Shown in pieces: positions 50,054-58,268 of a DNA stretch of 64,000 nt. The translations under genes and the position numbers were made by a program. This stretch comes from Streptomyces sp. ISL-10. Lineage in GTDB: Bacteria; Actinomycetota; Actinomycetes; Streptomycetales; Streptomycetaceae. Numbering within the stretch: the first letter of the stretch is position 1; each line of letters starts with the position of its first letter. The notes below the pieces were generated by a model that saw only the letters and a list, made by a program, of their open reading frames with translations, searched no databases and was not told the origin of the DNA. The stretch lies in contig NZ_JAGGOJ010000017.1 in NCBI RefSeq assembly GCF_018614575.1, positions 211,322 to 275,321 on the forward strand, in the 5' to 3' direction.

Positions 50054-50175
50054 CGCGCCCGAAGACCGGCGCGGGGAAGTGTGCCGGAGGCCGTGAGATT
50101 GGGGGACGTCCCACGCCGGAGGTCGTGGGGGCAAAGCGTCGCGGGCCAGGCGACACCTCGCGGGACACGGCCTGG

Positions 50176-51231
50176 CTAGAGGCTGACGCCGACCGTCACG
50201 GGCTCGTTGACGAGGGTCACGCCGAAGGCGTCCCGGACCCCGGCCACCACTTCGCGGGCCAGCGCCAGCAGGTCCTCGGTGGTGGCTTCGCCCCGGTTGG
50301 TGAGCGCGAGGGCGTGCTTGGTGGAGATCCGCGCCGGGCCGGAGCCGTAGCCCTTGGTGAAGCCCGCCCGGTCGATCAGCCATGCGGCGGAGGTCTTGGT
50401 GCGGCCGTCGCCGGCCGGGTAGGCGGGCGGGGCGACGCCGTCGCCGAGCCGGTCGTGTACGCGGCCGAGGAAGGTCTCGTACTCGGCCGCCGTGAGGATC
50501 GGGTTGGTGAAGAACGAGCCCGCCGACCAGGTGTCGTGGTCCTCCGGGTCCAGCACCATGCCCTTGCCGGCGCGCAGCCGGAGCACGGTCTCTCGGGCAT
50601 GGGCCGCGGGGACCCGGTCACCGACCTCGACGCCGAGAGCCCTGGCGGTCTCGGCGTACTTCACGGGGGCGGACAGACCGCCCGCGTCCTCCAGCGCGAA
50701 CCGGACGCGCAGCACGACGTAGCGCTCGGGGTGCTCCTTGAAGCGGCTGTGCCGGTAGGAGAAGGCGCACTCCTCGTTGGCCAGCGTCACGGTCTGCCCG
50801 GTGACGCGGTCGTAGGCGACGACCTCGGTGATCGTGCCGGACACCTCCTGGCCGTATGCGCCGACGTTCTGGATCGGGGTGGCGCCCGCCGAGCCGGGGA
50901 TTCCGGCGAGGCACTCGATCCCGGCGAGGCCCGCTTCGACGGTGCGGGCGACCGCGTCGGTCCAGACCTCGCCCGCGGCCAGCTCCAGCCGCGTCCCGTC
51001 GAGCGCGAAGCCTCGGGTGGCGATGCGCAGGGCGGTGCCGTCGAAGCCCTTGTCGCCGATGACCAGGTTGCTGCCGCCGCCGATGATCAGCAGCGGGGTG
51101 CCGCTGCCGTCGGCCTCGCGGACGGCGGCAATCACCTCGTCGTCGGTGGTGGCCACCACCAGGCGGGTCGCGGGACCGCCGAGCCGGAAGGTGGTCAGGG
51201 GGGCGAGGGGGGCGTCGTGAAGTTCCTGCAC
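50176..51231 (-). CDS. murB: UDP-N-acetylenolpyruvoylglucosamine reductase
   Basis: MurB reduces the enolpyruvyl group in peptidoglycan precursor synthesis, using FAD and NADPH. The 351-residue product starts from GTG (MQELHDAPLAPLTTFRLGGP) and has LLIIGGGSNLVIGDKGFDGT, CLAGIPGSAGATPIQNVGAY GQE and the catalytic Ser/Glu-type end (WSAGSFFTNPI, HALALTNRG). The ribosome site is weak. A terminator separates it from the efflux gene upstream. Confidence 0.95.
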   Translation of the reverse strand: MQELHDAPLAPLTTFRLGGPATRLVVATTDDEVIAAVREADGSGTPLLIIGGGSNLVIGDKGFDGTALRIATRGFALDGTRLELAAGEVWTDAVARTVEAGLAGIECLAGIPGSAGATPIQNVGAYGQEVSGTITEVVAYDRVTGQTVTLANEECAFSYRHSRFKEHPERYVVLRVRFALEDAGGLSAPVKYAETARALGVEVGDRVPAAHARETVLRLRAGKGMVLDPEDHDTWSAGSFFTNPILTAAEYETFLGRVHDRLGDGVAPPAYPAGDGRTKTSAAWLIDRAGFTKGYGSGPARISTKHALALTNRGEATTEDLLALAREVVAGVRDAFGVTLVNEPVTVGVSL

Positions 51232-51245
51232 GGGGACAAGGGTAC

Positions 51246-51282
51246 GGTCCGTGGCCGCGCCGCTCGGGCGGGGCCACGGACC
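51246..51282 (-). terminator. terminator after the efflux gene
   Basis: GGTCCGTGGCC and its perfect complement form an 11-bp stem around a 15-base GC-rich loop, between the transporter stop and murB. Confidence 0.7.
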
Positions 51283-51326
51283 GGGGGCGTACGGGACGGG
51301 GCCGTAGCGGGGCGGACGGGGCGTGG

Positions 51327-52796
51327 TCAGACGGCAACCCGCTCCGGCTCCGCGACCGTGTCGCTCTTGGCCGGCGGCTCACTCGCCGCTGAGTCGCTTC
51401 CCGGTGAGTCGGGCGTGGTCCGCCCGCGCGGGATCATCAGCGCGACGAGGGCGGCCACGGCCACCACCGCAGCGCCGATCCAGAGAGCGGGAACGGTGCC
51501 GTCGGTGAACGCCTGGGCCGACTCGTAGCCTCCTCGGGCCGCGAAGACCGCGCCGAGCACGGCGATGCCGAGGGCGCCGCCGACCTCGCGCAGCGCGTTG
51601 TTGGCACCGGAGGCGATGCCCTGTTCGGCGGGCCGGACGCTGGACATCACGACGCTGGCGGCCGGGGCGAAGTACAGGGCCATGCCGACGCCGCCGAGGA
51701 TCAGTGCCGGCAACTGCGCCGCGTACGAGACGCCGGGCTCGAGGACCAGGGCGAACAGCCCGAGCCCCACGGCCTGCAGTGCGAGGCCGGCGGCGACGAC
51801 GGGACGGCCGCCGATCCGGTCGGACAGGTAGCCCGCGACGGGCGCGACGAGCAGCGGCATACCCGTCCAGGGGAGCATCCGCAGGCCTGCCTCGGTGGGC
51901 GAGTAGCCCGCGACGCCCTGCAGGAACTGGCTGAGGAGGAAGATCGACCCGAACATTCCCAGGAACATCAGCAGACTCGCGATGTTGATCCCGAAGAAGG
52001 CACGGTTGCGGAACAGCCGCATCGGGAGCATGGGCTTGGCAGCCGCATGACCGTGCCACACGAAGGAGACCAGCAGCACGGCGCCGGCTATCAGGCCGAA
52101 CAGGACGCGGGTACTGGTCCAGCCGTGGGCGTTTCCGTTGACGAGGCCGTAGACGATGCCGAAAAGGCCGCCGCTGACCAGCAGCGTGCCGGGTACGTCC
52201 AGGCGGGCGTCGGGGGCGTACGACTCGGCGAGACGCAGCCGGGCGAGGGGCAGCAGTGCCAGGCCGATCGGCACGTTCAGCCAGAAGATCCACTGCCAGG
52301 CGATGTGTTCGGTGAGGCTGCCGCCGATGAGCGGACCGCTGGCGACGGCGAGGCCGGTGACGGCGCCGAAGATCCCGAGTGCCGCGCCTCTGCGGGCGGC
52401 CGGCACGGCGGCGGTGAGGATGGTCAGCGTGAGCGGCATCATGATCGCGGCCCCGACGCCCTGGACCGCGCGGGCGGCGACGAGGGCGTCGATGCCCGAC
52501 GCGAGTGCGGCGGCGGCGGACGCGCCGGTGAAGATCGTCAGGCCCGCGAGGAACATCCTGCGCCGGCCGAAGCGGTCCCCGAGTGCGGCGCCCAGCATCA
52601 GCAGGACGGCGAACGTGAGCGTGTAGGCGTTCACCGTCCATTCCAGGTCTTCGAGCGCGCCGCCCAGGTCCTCCCGGATGGCAGGGAGGGCGGTGGTGAC
52701 GACGAGGTTGTCCAGGGCCGCCATGAAGCCGGCGACGCTGGTGATCACGAGGGCCCAGGCGGCACTGCCGCGGGGTGCGGGCGGATTCTGTTTCAC
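51327..52796 (-). CDS. MFS drug efflux transporter, EmrB/QacA (DHA2) type
   Basis: A 489-residue membrane protein with about 14 hydrophobic segments. DHA2 marks are seen: ALDNLVVTTALPAIREDLGG in the first helix, GDRFGRRRMFLAG between helices 2 and 3, and AVQGVGAAIMMPLTLTIL. It should export small toxic compounds with protons. It follows a TetR gene on the same strand by 76 bp, and both genes have the same operator-like palindrome, so the regulator very likely controls this pump. Substrate unknown. Confidence 0.92.
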   Translation of the reverse strand: MKQNPPAPRGSAAWALVITSVAGFMAALDNLVVTTALPAIREDLGGALEDLEWTVNAYTLTFAVLLMLGAALGDRFGRRRMFLAGLTIFTGASAAAALASGIDALVAARAVQGVGAAIMMPLTLTILTAAVPAARRGAALGIFGAVTGLAVASGPLIGGSLTEHIAWQWIFWLNVPIGLALLPLARLRLAESYAPDARLDVPGTLLVSGGLFGIVYGLVNGNAHGWTSTRVLFGLIAGAVLLVSFVWHGHAAAKPMLPMRLFRNRAFFGINIASLLMFLGMFGSIFLLSQFLQGVAGYSPTEAGLRMLPWTGMPLLVAPVAGYLSDRIGGRPVVAAGLALQAVGLGLFALVLEPGVSYAAQLPALILGGVGMALYFAPAASVVMSSVRPAEQGIASGANNALREVGGALGIAVLGAVFAARGGYESAQAFTDGTVPALWIGAAVVAVAALVALMIPRGRTTPDSPGSDSAASEPPAKSDTVAEPERVAV

Positions 52797-52810
52797 TGCT
52801 CCCCTAGAGG

Positions 52811-52830
52811 GTTAGTTATCGATGACTAAC
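52811..52830. promoter_or_regulatory. TetR-type operator before the efflux gene
   Basis: GTTAGTTATCGATGACTAAC is a nearly perfect 20-bp palindrome (GTTAGT-N8-ACTAAC), 14 bases before the transporter start. Confidence 0.75.
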
Positions 52831-52872
52831 TTTCACGGGCAGAGAAGAGCGCTGATCGCGCTCCGCGCCGGA

Positions 52873-53430
52873 TCACTCCCCGGCAGGGCGCGTGACGTGG
52901 AAGCCCGACCAGATGCGGTGATCGGCGGGAAAGCCCATGGACACCAGAACGTTGATCAGCATCCCGTAGGCCAGGAACGTGGTCGTCTCCTTCACGTCCG
53001 CACCGAGGTGCAGATGAATCGCGTCCCACAGCTCCAGCCACCCGGCCCGCACCTGCTCGCCGAACGCGTGGTCACCGGCGGCCTCGGCCGCCGCCACCGC
53101 GACGTGCGTCTGCATCTGCATGAGCAGCTTGTCGGGGTCGTCGGCGATCAGACGCTGATAGGCGCCTGCCATCGCATCCAGGGCCTCCTCCCCCGTGCGC
53201 CCCTCGGCGGCCTCGTCGAAGACGCGGCGGGTGTCGGCGAGGCACCGCGTGGACGCGGCGAGGAAGATGGCCTGCTTGTTCGGGAAGAGACGGAACAGAT
53301 ACGGCTGGGAGACACCGACCCGCTTGGCGATGACCTCGGTCGACGTCCCCTGATAACCGGCGCGGGCGAACTCGGTGATCGCCGCCTGCACGACGCTCTC
53401 GCGCCGCTCCTCCGCACTCATCCTGACCAT
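52873..53430 (-). CDS. TetR-family repressor of the efflux gene
   Basis: The product has an N-terminal TetR helix-turn-helix (ITEFARAGYQGTSTEVIAKR then VGVSQPYLFRLFPNKQAIFL) and a ligand-binding C-terminal half. I choose the ATG at 53430 (MVRMSAEERRE, 185 residues). A start 21 bases up at 53451 lies inside the operator palindrome and is unlikely. It should repress itself and the downstream pump until a ligand binds. Confidence 0.9.
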   Translation of the reverse strand: MVRMSAEERRESVVQAAITEFARAGYQGTSTEVIAKRVGVSQPYLFRLFPNKQAIFLAASTRCLADTRRVFDEAAEGRTGEEALDAMAGAYQRLIADDPDKLLMQMQTHVAVAAAEAAGDHAFGEQVRAGWLELWDAIHLHLGADVKETTTFLAYGMLINVLVSMGFPADHRIWSGFHVTRPAGE

Positions 53431-53439
53431 GGAAGCCAA

Positions 53440-53459
53440 GTTAGTGACCAATTACTAAT
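53440..53459. promoter_or_regulatory. TetR-type operator before the repressor gene
   Basis: GTTAGTGACCAATTACTAAT (GTTAGT-N8-ACTAAT) matches the palindrome before the efflux gene and lies 9 bases before the chosen repressor start. Confidence 0.7.
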
Positions 53460-53531
53460 CTGGTCAACCCTGAAGGCACATGTCCTGGTGACACATATAA
53501 GGAGCGCTCCCAGGTCAGGGGTGTGCCTGCC

Positions 53532-53566
53532 GTAAGGGGCGCCCTACTCGGAGGAGCGCCCCTTAC
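53532..53566 (-). terminator. terminator after the hydratase pair
   Basis: GTAAGGGGCGC and its perfect complement form an 11-bp stem, extended by CCT/AGG, just after the dehydratase stop. Confidence 0.75.
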
Positions 53567-53580
53567 CGCTGCCGTGCCGC

Positions 53581-54009
53581 TCAGGCGAGCTGGACCACCG
53601 CGCGGGACATGCCGAGCACCTTCTGCCCACCGCTCGTGGCCGTCAGGTCCACCCGCACCCGCTTGTCGTCCAGGAGCGCCGCGACCTTGCCGCTGACCTC
53701 GATGACCGCGCCCTTGTCGTCGTTCGGCACGACGACCGGCTTGGTGAAGCGCACTCCGTACTCGACCACCGCGCCCGGGTCGCCCAGCCAGTCCGTCACC
53801 ACACGGGCCGCCTCGGCCATCGTGAACATGCCGTGCGCGATCACGTCCGGCAGCCCGACCTCGACGGCGAACTTCTCGTTCCAGTGGATCGGGTTGAAGT
53901 CGCCGGAGGCACCCGCGTACTGCACGAGCGTGGCACGGGTCACGGGGAAGCTCTGCGCCGGCAGCTCCGTGCCGACCTCGACGTCCGCGTAAGAGATCTT
54001 CGCTGCCAT
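53581..54009 (-). CDS. MaoC-type dehydratase subunit, HadB-like
   Basis: A 142-residue hot-dog fold protein. ASGDFNPIHWNEKFAVEVGL holds the catalytic Asp and His of the hydratase-2 motif, followed by VIAHGMFTMAEAARVV. Start ATG at 54009 overlaps the stop of the partner gene (TGATG). With that partner it resembles the HadA/HadB pair of mycobacteria, which dehydrates beta-hydroxyacyl-ACP in fatty acid synthesis. The catalytic subunit is this one. Confidence 0.88.
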   Translation of the reverse strand: MAAKISYADVEVGTELPAQSFPVTRATLVQYAGASGDFNPIHWNEKFAVEVGLPDVIAHGMFTMAEAARVVTDWLGDPGAVVEYGVRFTKPVVVPNDDKGAVIEVSGKVAALLDDKRVRVDLTATSGGQKVLGMSRAVVQLA

Positions 54010-54461
54010 CACGCCTCCTCGGCGGCGCGCGCCACCAGCTTGGTCCAGGCGGTCACGACGTGCTCGCCCGCCTCGTCGTACACCTCACCGCGGATGTCGA
54101 GAACGTCGTTGCCCGCGAGGGACTTGATCGACTCGATGGTCGAGGTGACCGTCAGCCGGTCCCCCGCCCGCACGGGGCGCCGGTAGGCGAACTTCTGGTC
54201 GCCGTGCACCACTCGGCTGTAGTCCAGCCCCAGCTGCGGGTCCTGCACGACCTCGCCGGCCGCCTTGAAGGTGATGGCGAACACAAAGGTCGGCGGGGCG
54301 ATCACATCGGCGTGCCCGAGCGCGGCGGCCGCCTCCCGGTCGATGTAGGCGGGATTCGCGTCTCCCACCGCCTCGGCGAACTCACGGATCTTCTCCCGGC
54401 CCACCTCGTACGGCGCGGTGGGCGGATAGGTCCGCCCGACAAAGGACTGGTCGAGCGCCAT
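54009..54461 (-). CDS. UPF0336 / MaoC N-terminal-like subunit, HadA-like
   Basis: A 150-residue partner of the previous protein. It starts MALDQSFVGRTYPPTAPYEV and has FAEAVGDANPAYIDREAAAA and APPTFVFAI, the UPF0336 type, without the Asp-His catalytic pair. The two are translationally coupled and probably form a heterodimer that shapes the substrate tunnel. Encoded next to rpmG and the tRNA genes, as in mycobacteria and streptomycetes, near murB. Confidence 0.88.
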   Translation of the reverse strand: MALDQSFVGRTYPPTAPYEVGREKIREFAEAVGDANPAYIDREAAAALGHADVIAPPTFVFAITFKAAGEVVQDPQLGLDYSRVVHGDQKFAYRRPVRAGDRLTVTSTIESIKSLAGNDVLDIRGEVYDEAGEHVVTAWTKLVARAAEEA

Positions 54462-54584
54462 GGACTGGCTCCCTCCTGCTTCGATCCCACTACTGGGGAT
54501 CCCACTACTACGGGACTGCCGCGTGATCCCGCCGAGCTACCGCGTGATCCCACCGCCGGAGTGCCGACGTGACGGCGATAAACG

Positions 54585-54619
54585 ACACGAGGCCGCCCCC
54601 ATCGGGGACGGCCTCGTGT
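54585..54619 (-). terminator. terminator after rpmG
   Basis: ACACGAGGCCG and its complement, extended by CCCC/GGGG after one mismatch, form a long stem with a 3-base loop, 12 bp after rpmG. It separates rpmG from the hydratase pair. Confidence 0.85.
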
Positions 54620-54630
54620 ACGAGCCTGAT

Positions 54631-54795
54631 TCAGCGCGTTTCGCGGTGCGCCGTGTGCGAGTTGCAGCGCGGGCAGTGCTTCTTCATCTCAAGACGGTCC
54701 GGGTTGTTGCGCCGGTTCTTCTTGGTGATGTAGTTCCGCTCCTTGCACTCCACGCAGGCCAGCGTGATCTTCGGGCGGACGTCGGTGGCAGCCAC
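54631..54795 (-). CDS. rpmG: 50S ribosomal protein L33, zinc-binding form
   Basis: A 54-residue L33 ([20 protein letters not shown]) from the GTG at 54795. Cys pairs CVEC and CPRC mark the zinc form. Longer in-frame readings upstream are not family sequence. It follows tRNA-Met on the same strand, the normal order in streptomycetes. Confidence 0.97.
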
Positions 54796-54884
54796 GTGAG
54801 TGCTCCTTGGACGGACGGATGGACGGATGAACGCAGAAAAGAGTAGCCGATCGAAGGACCGACCCCACAATCGGCTACTGTGTG

Positions 54885-54957
54885 TAGCGGTGACCGGACT
54901 TGAACCGGTGACACAGCGATTATGAGCCGCTTGCTCTACCGACTGAGCTACACCGCT
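54885..54957 (-). tRNA. tRNA-Met, elongator (anticodon CAT)
   Basis: On minus a 73-base cloverleaf starts AGCGGTGTAGCTCAGTCGGT; acceptor AGCGGTG/CACCGCT is complete, anticodon loop CTCATAA holds CAT, T arm GGTTCAAGTCC, discriminator A. The paired first acceptor base and normal D arm make it the elongator, not the initiator. No CCA is encoded. Confidence 0.93.
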
Positions 54958-54969
54958 TTGATACGGAGT

Positions 54970-54989
54970 CCCTCACCCGAAGGTGAGGG
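54970..54989 (-). promoter_or_regulatory. hairpin between tRNA-Thr and tRNA-Met
   Basis: CCCTCACC and GGTGAGGG form an 8-bp stem around CGAA in the 44 bp spacer between the tRNAs. It may be a processing signal or weak terminator. Confidence 0.5.
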
Positions 54990-55001
54990 CTACCGCACCA
55001 G

Positions 55002-55074
55002 AGCCCCAATACGGAATCGAACCGTAGACCTTCTCCTTACCATGGAGACGCTCTGCCGACTGAGCTATTGGGGC
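55002..55074 (-). tRNA. tRNA-Thr (anticodon GGT)
   Basis: On minus a 73-base cloverleaf starts GCCCCAATAGCTCAGTCGGC; acceptor GCCCCAA/TTGGGGC is complete, anticodon loop ATGGTAA holds GGT, T arm GGTTCGATTCC, discriminator T. No CCA is encoded. It heads the tRNA-Thr, tRNA-Met, rpmG unit. Confidence 0.93.
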
Positions 55075-55085
55075 GAGCGATGAAG

Positions 55086-55115
55086 ACATTACACGGTCGC
55101 GCGCCGATCGCCCAA
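55086..55115 (-). promoter_or_regulatory. candidate promoter of tRNA-Thr-tRNA-Met-rpmG
   Basis: On minus TTGGGC (55110-55115) and TAATGT (55086-55091) are 18 bases apart; the predicted start is about 5 bases before the mature tRNA-Thr. Confidence 0.5.
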
Positions 55116-55464
55116 ATCCGTTTCCCACGCCTCTGTCCGGGCCCTCGGCCGCGCGGCGCCTCCGGTCAGCACTCCCGCCCCACGCCTCAGCGACGCCCCC
55201 TGTGCCACCCGGGTGGCACCCACGGCCACGCCCCCGTTGCCCCGCTTGCTCCCCCGCGCCCCGGACGTCCCGTACGCCACATGCGACCACACCGGTACGA
55301 CTATTGCGCTCTTCCTCGAAGCCCACTGCGAGCCGCCCTAGGCTCGACTCACGCTGCGTGATCCTCTCCGGTTCCTCCGGCCCCGGTCCCCGGCCCCGAC
55401 CCCCGGGAAAGCCGATCCCCGCCGGTGCCTACACCCCGAGCCCGACCGCCCCCACAGGAGCGCG
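55116..55464. other. spacer before the amidohydrolase gene
   Basis: About 350 bases, very C-rich on plus. No gene, hairpin or clear promoter recognised. It must hold the amidohydrolase promoter; an AGGAG lies close before the ATG at 55465. Confidence 0.4.
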
Positions 55465-56700
55465 ATGCCCGACAGCCAGCCGCAGCCCCCCGACGGCGCG
55501 ACCGCGGACTCCACAGCGCTGCTGCTCTGCGGCGCCCGGCTCACGGACGGCCGCATCGTCGACGTACGGCTCGGCGGCGGCCTCATCGAGGCGGTGGGCA
55601 CCGCCGGCAGCCTCCCCCCGCACGCCGCCCGTCTCGACCTGCGCGGCTTCCTGCTGCTCCCGGCGCCCGCCGAGCCGCACACCCACGGCGACACGGCGCT
55701 CAGTGCGGAGTACCCGGGCCCGGTCTCGTACGACCCCGACGACATCCAGCGGCGCGCCACCGAGGCCGCTCTGCTGCAACTCGGGCACGGGGCGACCGCG
55801 CTGCGCTCCCATGTGCGCATCGGGGACGTGCAGGGGCTCGGCGCCCTGGAGGCGGTGCTGCAGGCGCGGTGTTCGCTGCGCGGCCTCGCCGATCTGACCA
55901 CGGTCGCCGTGCCCCGGCTGCTGACGGGCGTCGCGGGTGCCGAGGGCCTGTCCGTGCTGCGCGACGCGATGAAGATGGGCGCCGGGGTCGTCGGCGGCTG
56001 CCCGGACGCCGATCCCGACCCCACCGGCTACACCGAGACGGTCCTGGAGATCGCCGCCGAACACGGCTGCCCGGTCGACCTGCACACCCATGGCGACGAC
56101 CCGGCCCGGCTCGCCCGGCTGGCCGCCATGGCCGGCGGGCTGCGCCCGGGCGTGACGATCGGCCCCTGCGCCGGACTCGCCAGGCTGCCGCGCGACATCG
56201 CCGCCCGTGCCGCCGACCAACTGGCCGCCGCCGGCGTCACGGTGGTCTCACTGCCCCAGGGCGGCTGCGCGGGCGTCGAACAGCGGGGCAACGCGCCCGT
56301 GCGGCTGCTGCGCGCCGCCGGCGTCACCGTCGCCGCGGGCAGCGGCGCCTTGCGCGACATCGTCGCCAACCCGGTGGGGCGGGGAGATCCGCTGGAAGCC
56401 GCCTACCTGCTCGCCTCGCAGGGCGGGATGCGGCCGACGGACGCGTACGACCGCGTGGCCGGCACCGCCCGCAGGGTGATGGGCCTGCCCGAGGTACGGG
56501 TCGAGGCGGGATTCCCCGCGGAGCTGCTCGCCGTGCGCGGTGAGCTGATCTCGGGCGTGCTGTCCCTCGCGTACAGCCGGATCGTCATCCACCGCGGCCG
56601 CGTAGTGGCCCGCACCAGCGCCGTACGCGAATACTGCGACTCGGCGGCGGCCGTCGCGCTCGAACTGCCGCGCCAGGGGCGGCCGGACGGCTGTCCCTGA
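55465..56700 (+). CDS. amidohydrolase family protein, cytosine-deaminase-like
   Basis: The 411-residue product is a metal-dependent hydrolase of the amidohydrolase superfamily. After a short beta-sandwich part comes PAPAEPHTHGDTALSAE, the HxH metal motif near residues 72-78, then RSHVRIGD (His), PVDLHTHGDDPARL (His pair) and the late GSGALRDIVANPVGRGDPL where the usual catalytic Asp would be. The pattern resembles cytosine deaminases and related enzymes that hydrolyse ring or chain C-N bonds. The substrate is unknown. Confidence 0.8.
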   Translation: MPDSQPQPPDGATADSTALLLCGARLTDGRIVDVRLGGGLIEAVGTAGSLPPHAARLDLRGFLLLPAPAEPHTHGDTALSAEYPGPVSYDPDDIQRRATEAALLQLGHGATALRSHVRIGDVQGLGALEAVLQARCSLRGLADLTTVAVPRLLTGVAGAEGLSVLRDAMKMGAGVVGGCPDADPDPTGYTETVLEIAAEHGCPVDLHTHGDDPARLARLAAMAGGLRPGVTIGPCAGLARLPRDIAARAADQLAAAGVTVVSLPQGGCAGVEQRGNAPVRLLRAAGVTVAAGSGALRDIVANPVGRGDPLEAAYLLASQGGMRPTDAYDRVAGTARRVMGLPEVRVEAGFPAELLAVRGELISGVLSLAYSRIVIHRGRVVARTSAVREYCDSAAAVALELPRQGRPDGCP

Positions 56701-56734
56701 GCGCAGGCCGCGTTTCGGACGTACGGTCGTAGGC

Positions 56735-57391
56735 ATGCGCATTGTCATCGCTGGTGGACACGGTCAGATCGCGCGCCGACTCGAGCGGCTGCTCTCCGCG
56801 GGCGGGCACGAGGTGGCGGGCATCATCCGCAACCGGGAGCAGGGCGACGATCTGCGGGAAGCGGGAGCCGAACCGGTTCTGCTCGATCTGGAGTCGGCGT
56901 CGGTCGAAGAGGCCGCCGCGGTGCTCCAGGGCGCCGACGCGGCGGTCTTCGCGGCAGGCGCGGGCCCCGGCAGCGGCATCGCACGCAAGGACACCGTCGA
57001 CCGCGGCGCCGCGGTACTCTTCGCCGACGCGGCGGAACGAGCAGGCGTACGGCGGTACATCGTCGTCTCCACGATGGGCGCGGACGCGCGACACGAGGGC
57101 GACGAGGTGTTCGACGCGTATCTGCGGGCCAAGGGCGCCGCGGACGATTACGTACGCGGCAAGTCCGGCCTCGACTGGACGATCCTGCGCCCTGGAACGC
57201 TCACGAACGACGCCGGCAACGGGCTGGTGCGACTGGAGGCGTCCACGGGACGGGGCTCGGTACCGCGGGACGATGTAGCGGCGGTGCTCGCCGAGATGAC
57301 CGAGTCAGCGGCAACGGCGGGGCTGACGCTCGAACTCGTCAGCGGCTCGGTCCCGGTGACGGTGGCCGTGAAGGACGTCGCCGGCAACTGA
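56735..57391 (+). CDS. NAD(P)-binding epimerase-like protein
   Basis: A 218-residue atypical short-chain dehydrogenase. The N-terminal VIAGGHGQIARRLERLLSAG is the Gly-rich nucleotide-binding loop (GxxGxxA), with VFAAGAGPGSG, YIVVSTMGAD and DWTILRPGTLTND following. No classical Tyr-x3-Lys is clear. Such proteins sense or use NAD(P)H; the exact role is unknown. It is 34 bp after the amidohydrolase and may share its message. Confidence 0.88.
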   Translation: MRIVIAGGHGQIARRLERLLSAGGHEVAGIIRNREQGDDLREAGAEPVLLDLESASVEEAAAVLQGADAAVFAAGAGPGSGIARKDTVDRGAAVLFADAAERAGVRRYIVVSTMGADARHEGDEVFDAYLRAKGAADDYVRGKSGLDWTILRPGTLTNDAGNGLVRLEASTGRGSVPRDDVAAVLAEMTESAATAGLTLELVSGSVPVTVAVKDVAGN

Positions 57392-57449
57392 CGCGCCATC
57401 GACCGATCCCGGCCGATGAATTCCCCACACCCGCAAGGTCATTGATGTC

Positions 57450-57968
57450 ATGAGTCAGCAGACACCAGAGATCAGCCCCACGGTCGTGGAACGCGGCGAA
57501 CAGCTCTACGCCTACATCCGCGGTTCCGTCCGGATGGACGACTTCGCCGTGATCGCCGACCGCCTGCCCGAACTGATCGGCTGGCTGAACGCCCGGGGCG
57601 CCGGTTTCGCGGGGGCGCCGTTCTTCCGCTTCGACACCGTCGCCATGGGTGCGGAGTCGGTGGTCGAGGCAGGCATGCCGGTGACGTCGATGCCGGAGCC
57701 GGAGGGCGACATCGGCATGGCCCTGCTCCCGGCGGGCCGCTATGCGACGGTCCACCACCTCGGCCACCCGGACCAGCTGTCCGACGTGGTCGCGGCCCTG
57801 CACGCGTGGGCGGTCCGGGAAGGCCTGACCTGGGACATGACCGAGGTCGACGGCGTGGAGCACTGGGCGTGCCGCCTGGAGTCGTACCTGACCGATCCCC
57901 GCCTGGAGCCGGACCCGTCGAAGTGGGAGATCGAACTGGCCTTCCGCCTGGCGGATCGGGTGGACTGA
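57450..57968 (+). CDS. GyrI-like small-molecule-binding protein
   Basis: A 172-residue stand-alone effector-binding domain of the GyrI/SBP type. Seen are the N-terminal strand with YAYIRGSVRMDDFAVIADRL, the central APFFRFDTV, PEGDIGMALLPAGRYATVHH (the typical PxGxYA edge strand) and WACRLESYLTDPRLEPDPSK near the end. Members bind small ligands, some hydrolyse toxic metabolites. No DNA-binding domain. It lies 58 bp after the epimerase-like gene on the same strand. Confidence 0.82.
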   Translation: MSQQTPEISPTVVERGEQLYAYIRGSVRMDDFAVIADRLPELIGWLNARGAGFAGAPFFRFDTVAMGAESVVEAGMPVTSMPEPEGDIGMALLPAGRYATVHHLGHPDQLSDVVAALHAWAVREGLTWDMTEVDGVEHWACRLESYLTDPRLEPDPSKWEIELAFRLADRVD

Positions 57969-58054
57969 GCACACCGAGCGCACCTGAGCGCACCGAGCCG
58001 GGGCGGCGTCTGCATGCGCGGACGCCGCCGGCGACGGAGACGGCCCGAGCCCTT

Positions 58055-58185
58055 TCACGTACCCGGATCCTGACCGTGCTGCTGCTCCCAGCGCTCCCGC
58101 TCGGCCGCGAGCCGGGCCCGGAGGACGTCCGTCGTGTCGGCGTCGTCGACGAGCGGCAGCCGCAGGCTCTTCGATCCGCCGCAGC
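58055..58185 (-). pseudogene. possible remnant of a small protein gene
   Basis: On minus one frame reads KSLRLPLVDDADTTDVLRAR then LAAERERWEQQHGQDPGT and a stop at 58055-58057, with good streptomycete codon use. No start is found in the same frame upstream; an ATG about 30 bases before lies in another frame. It may be a frameshifted or truncated gene. The rest of the 57969-58268 gap shows nothing. Confidence 0.3.
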
Positions 58186-58268
58186 CCCCATGTCGGCGTT
58201 CGCTTCACAGCGCACCGCGCGGTACACGTGGACGTGCACCACGCACCACGGCCGGCCTTGCGGGAGTG

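Noticed and set aside
54485..54555. Short repeats of GATCCCACTACT and GCGTGATCC before the hydratase pair
   Set aside because: Too short and irregular for an operator or mobile element; probably local slippage.
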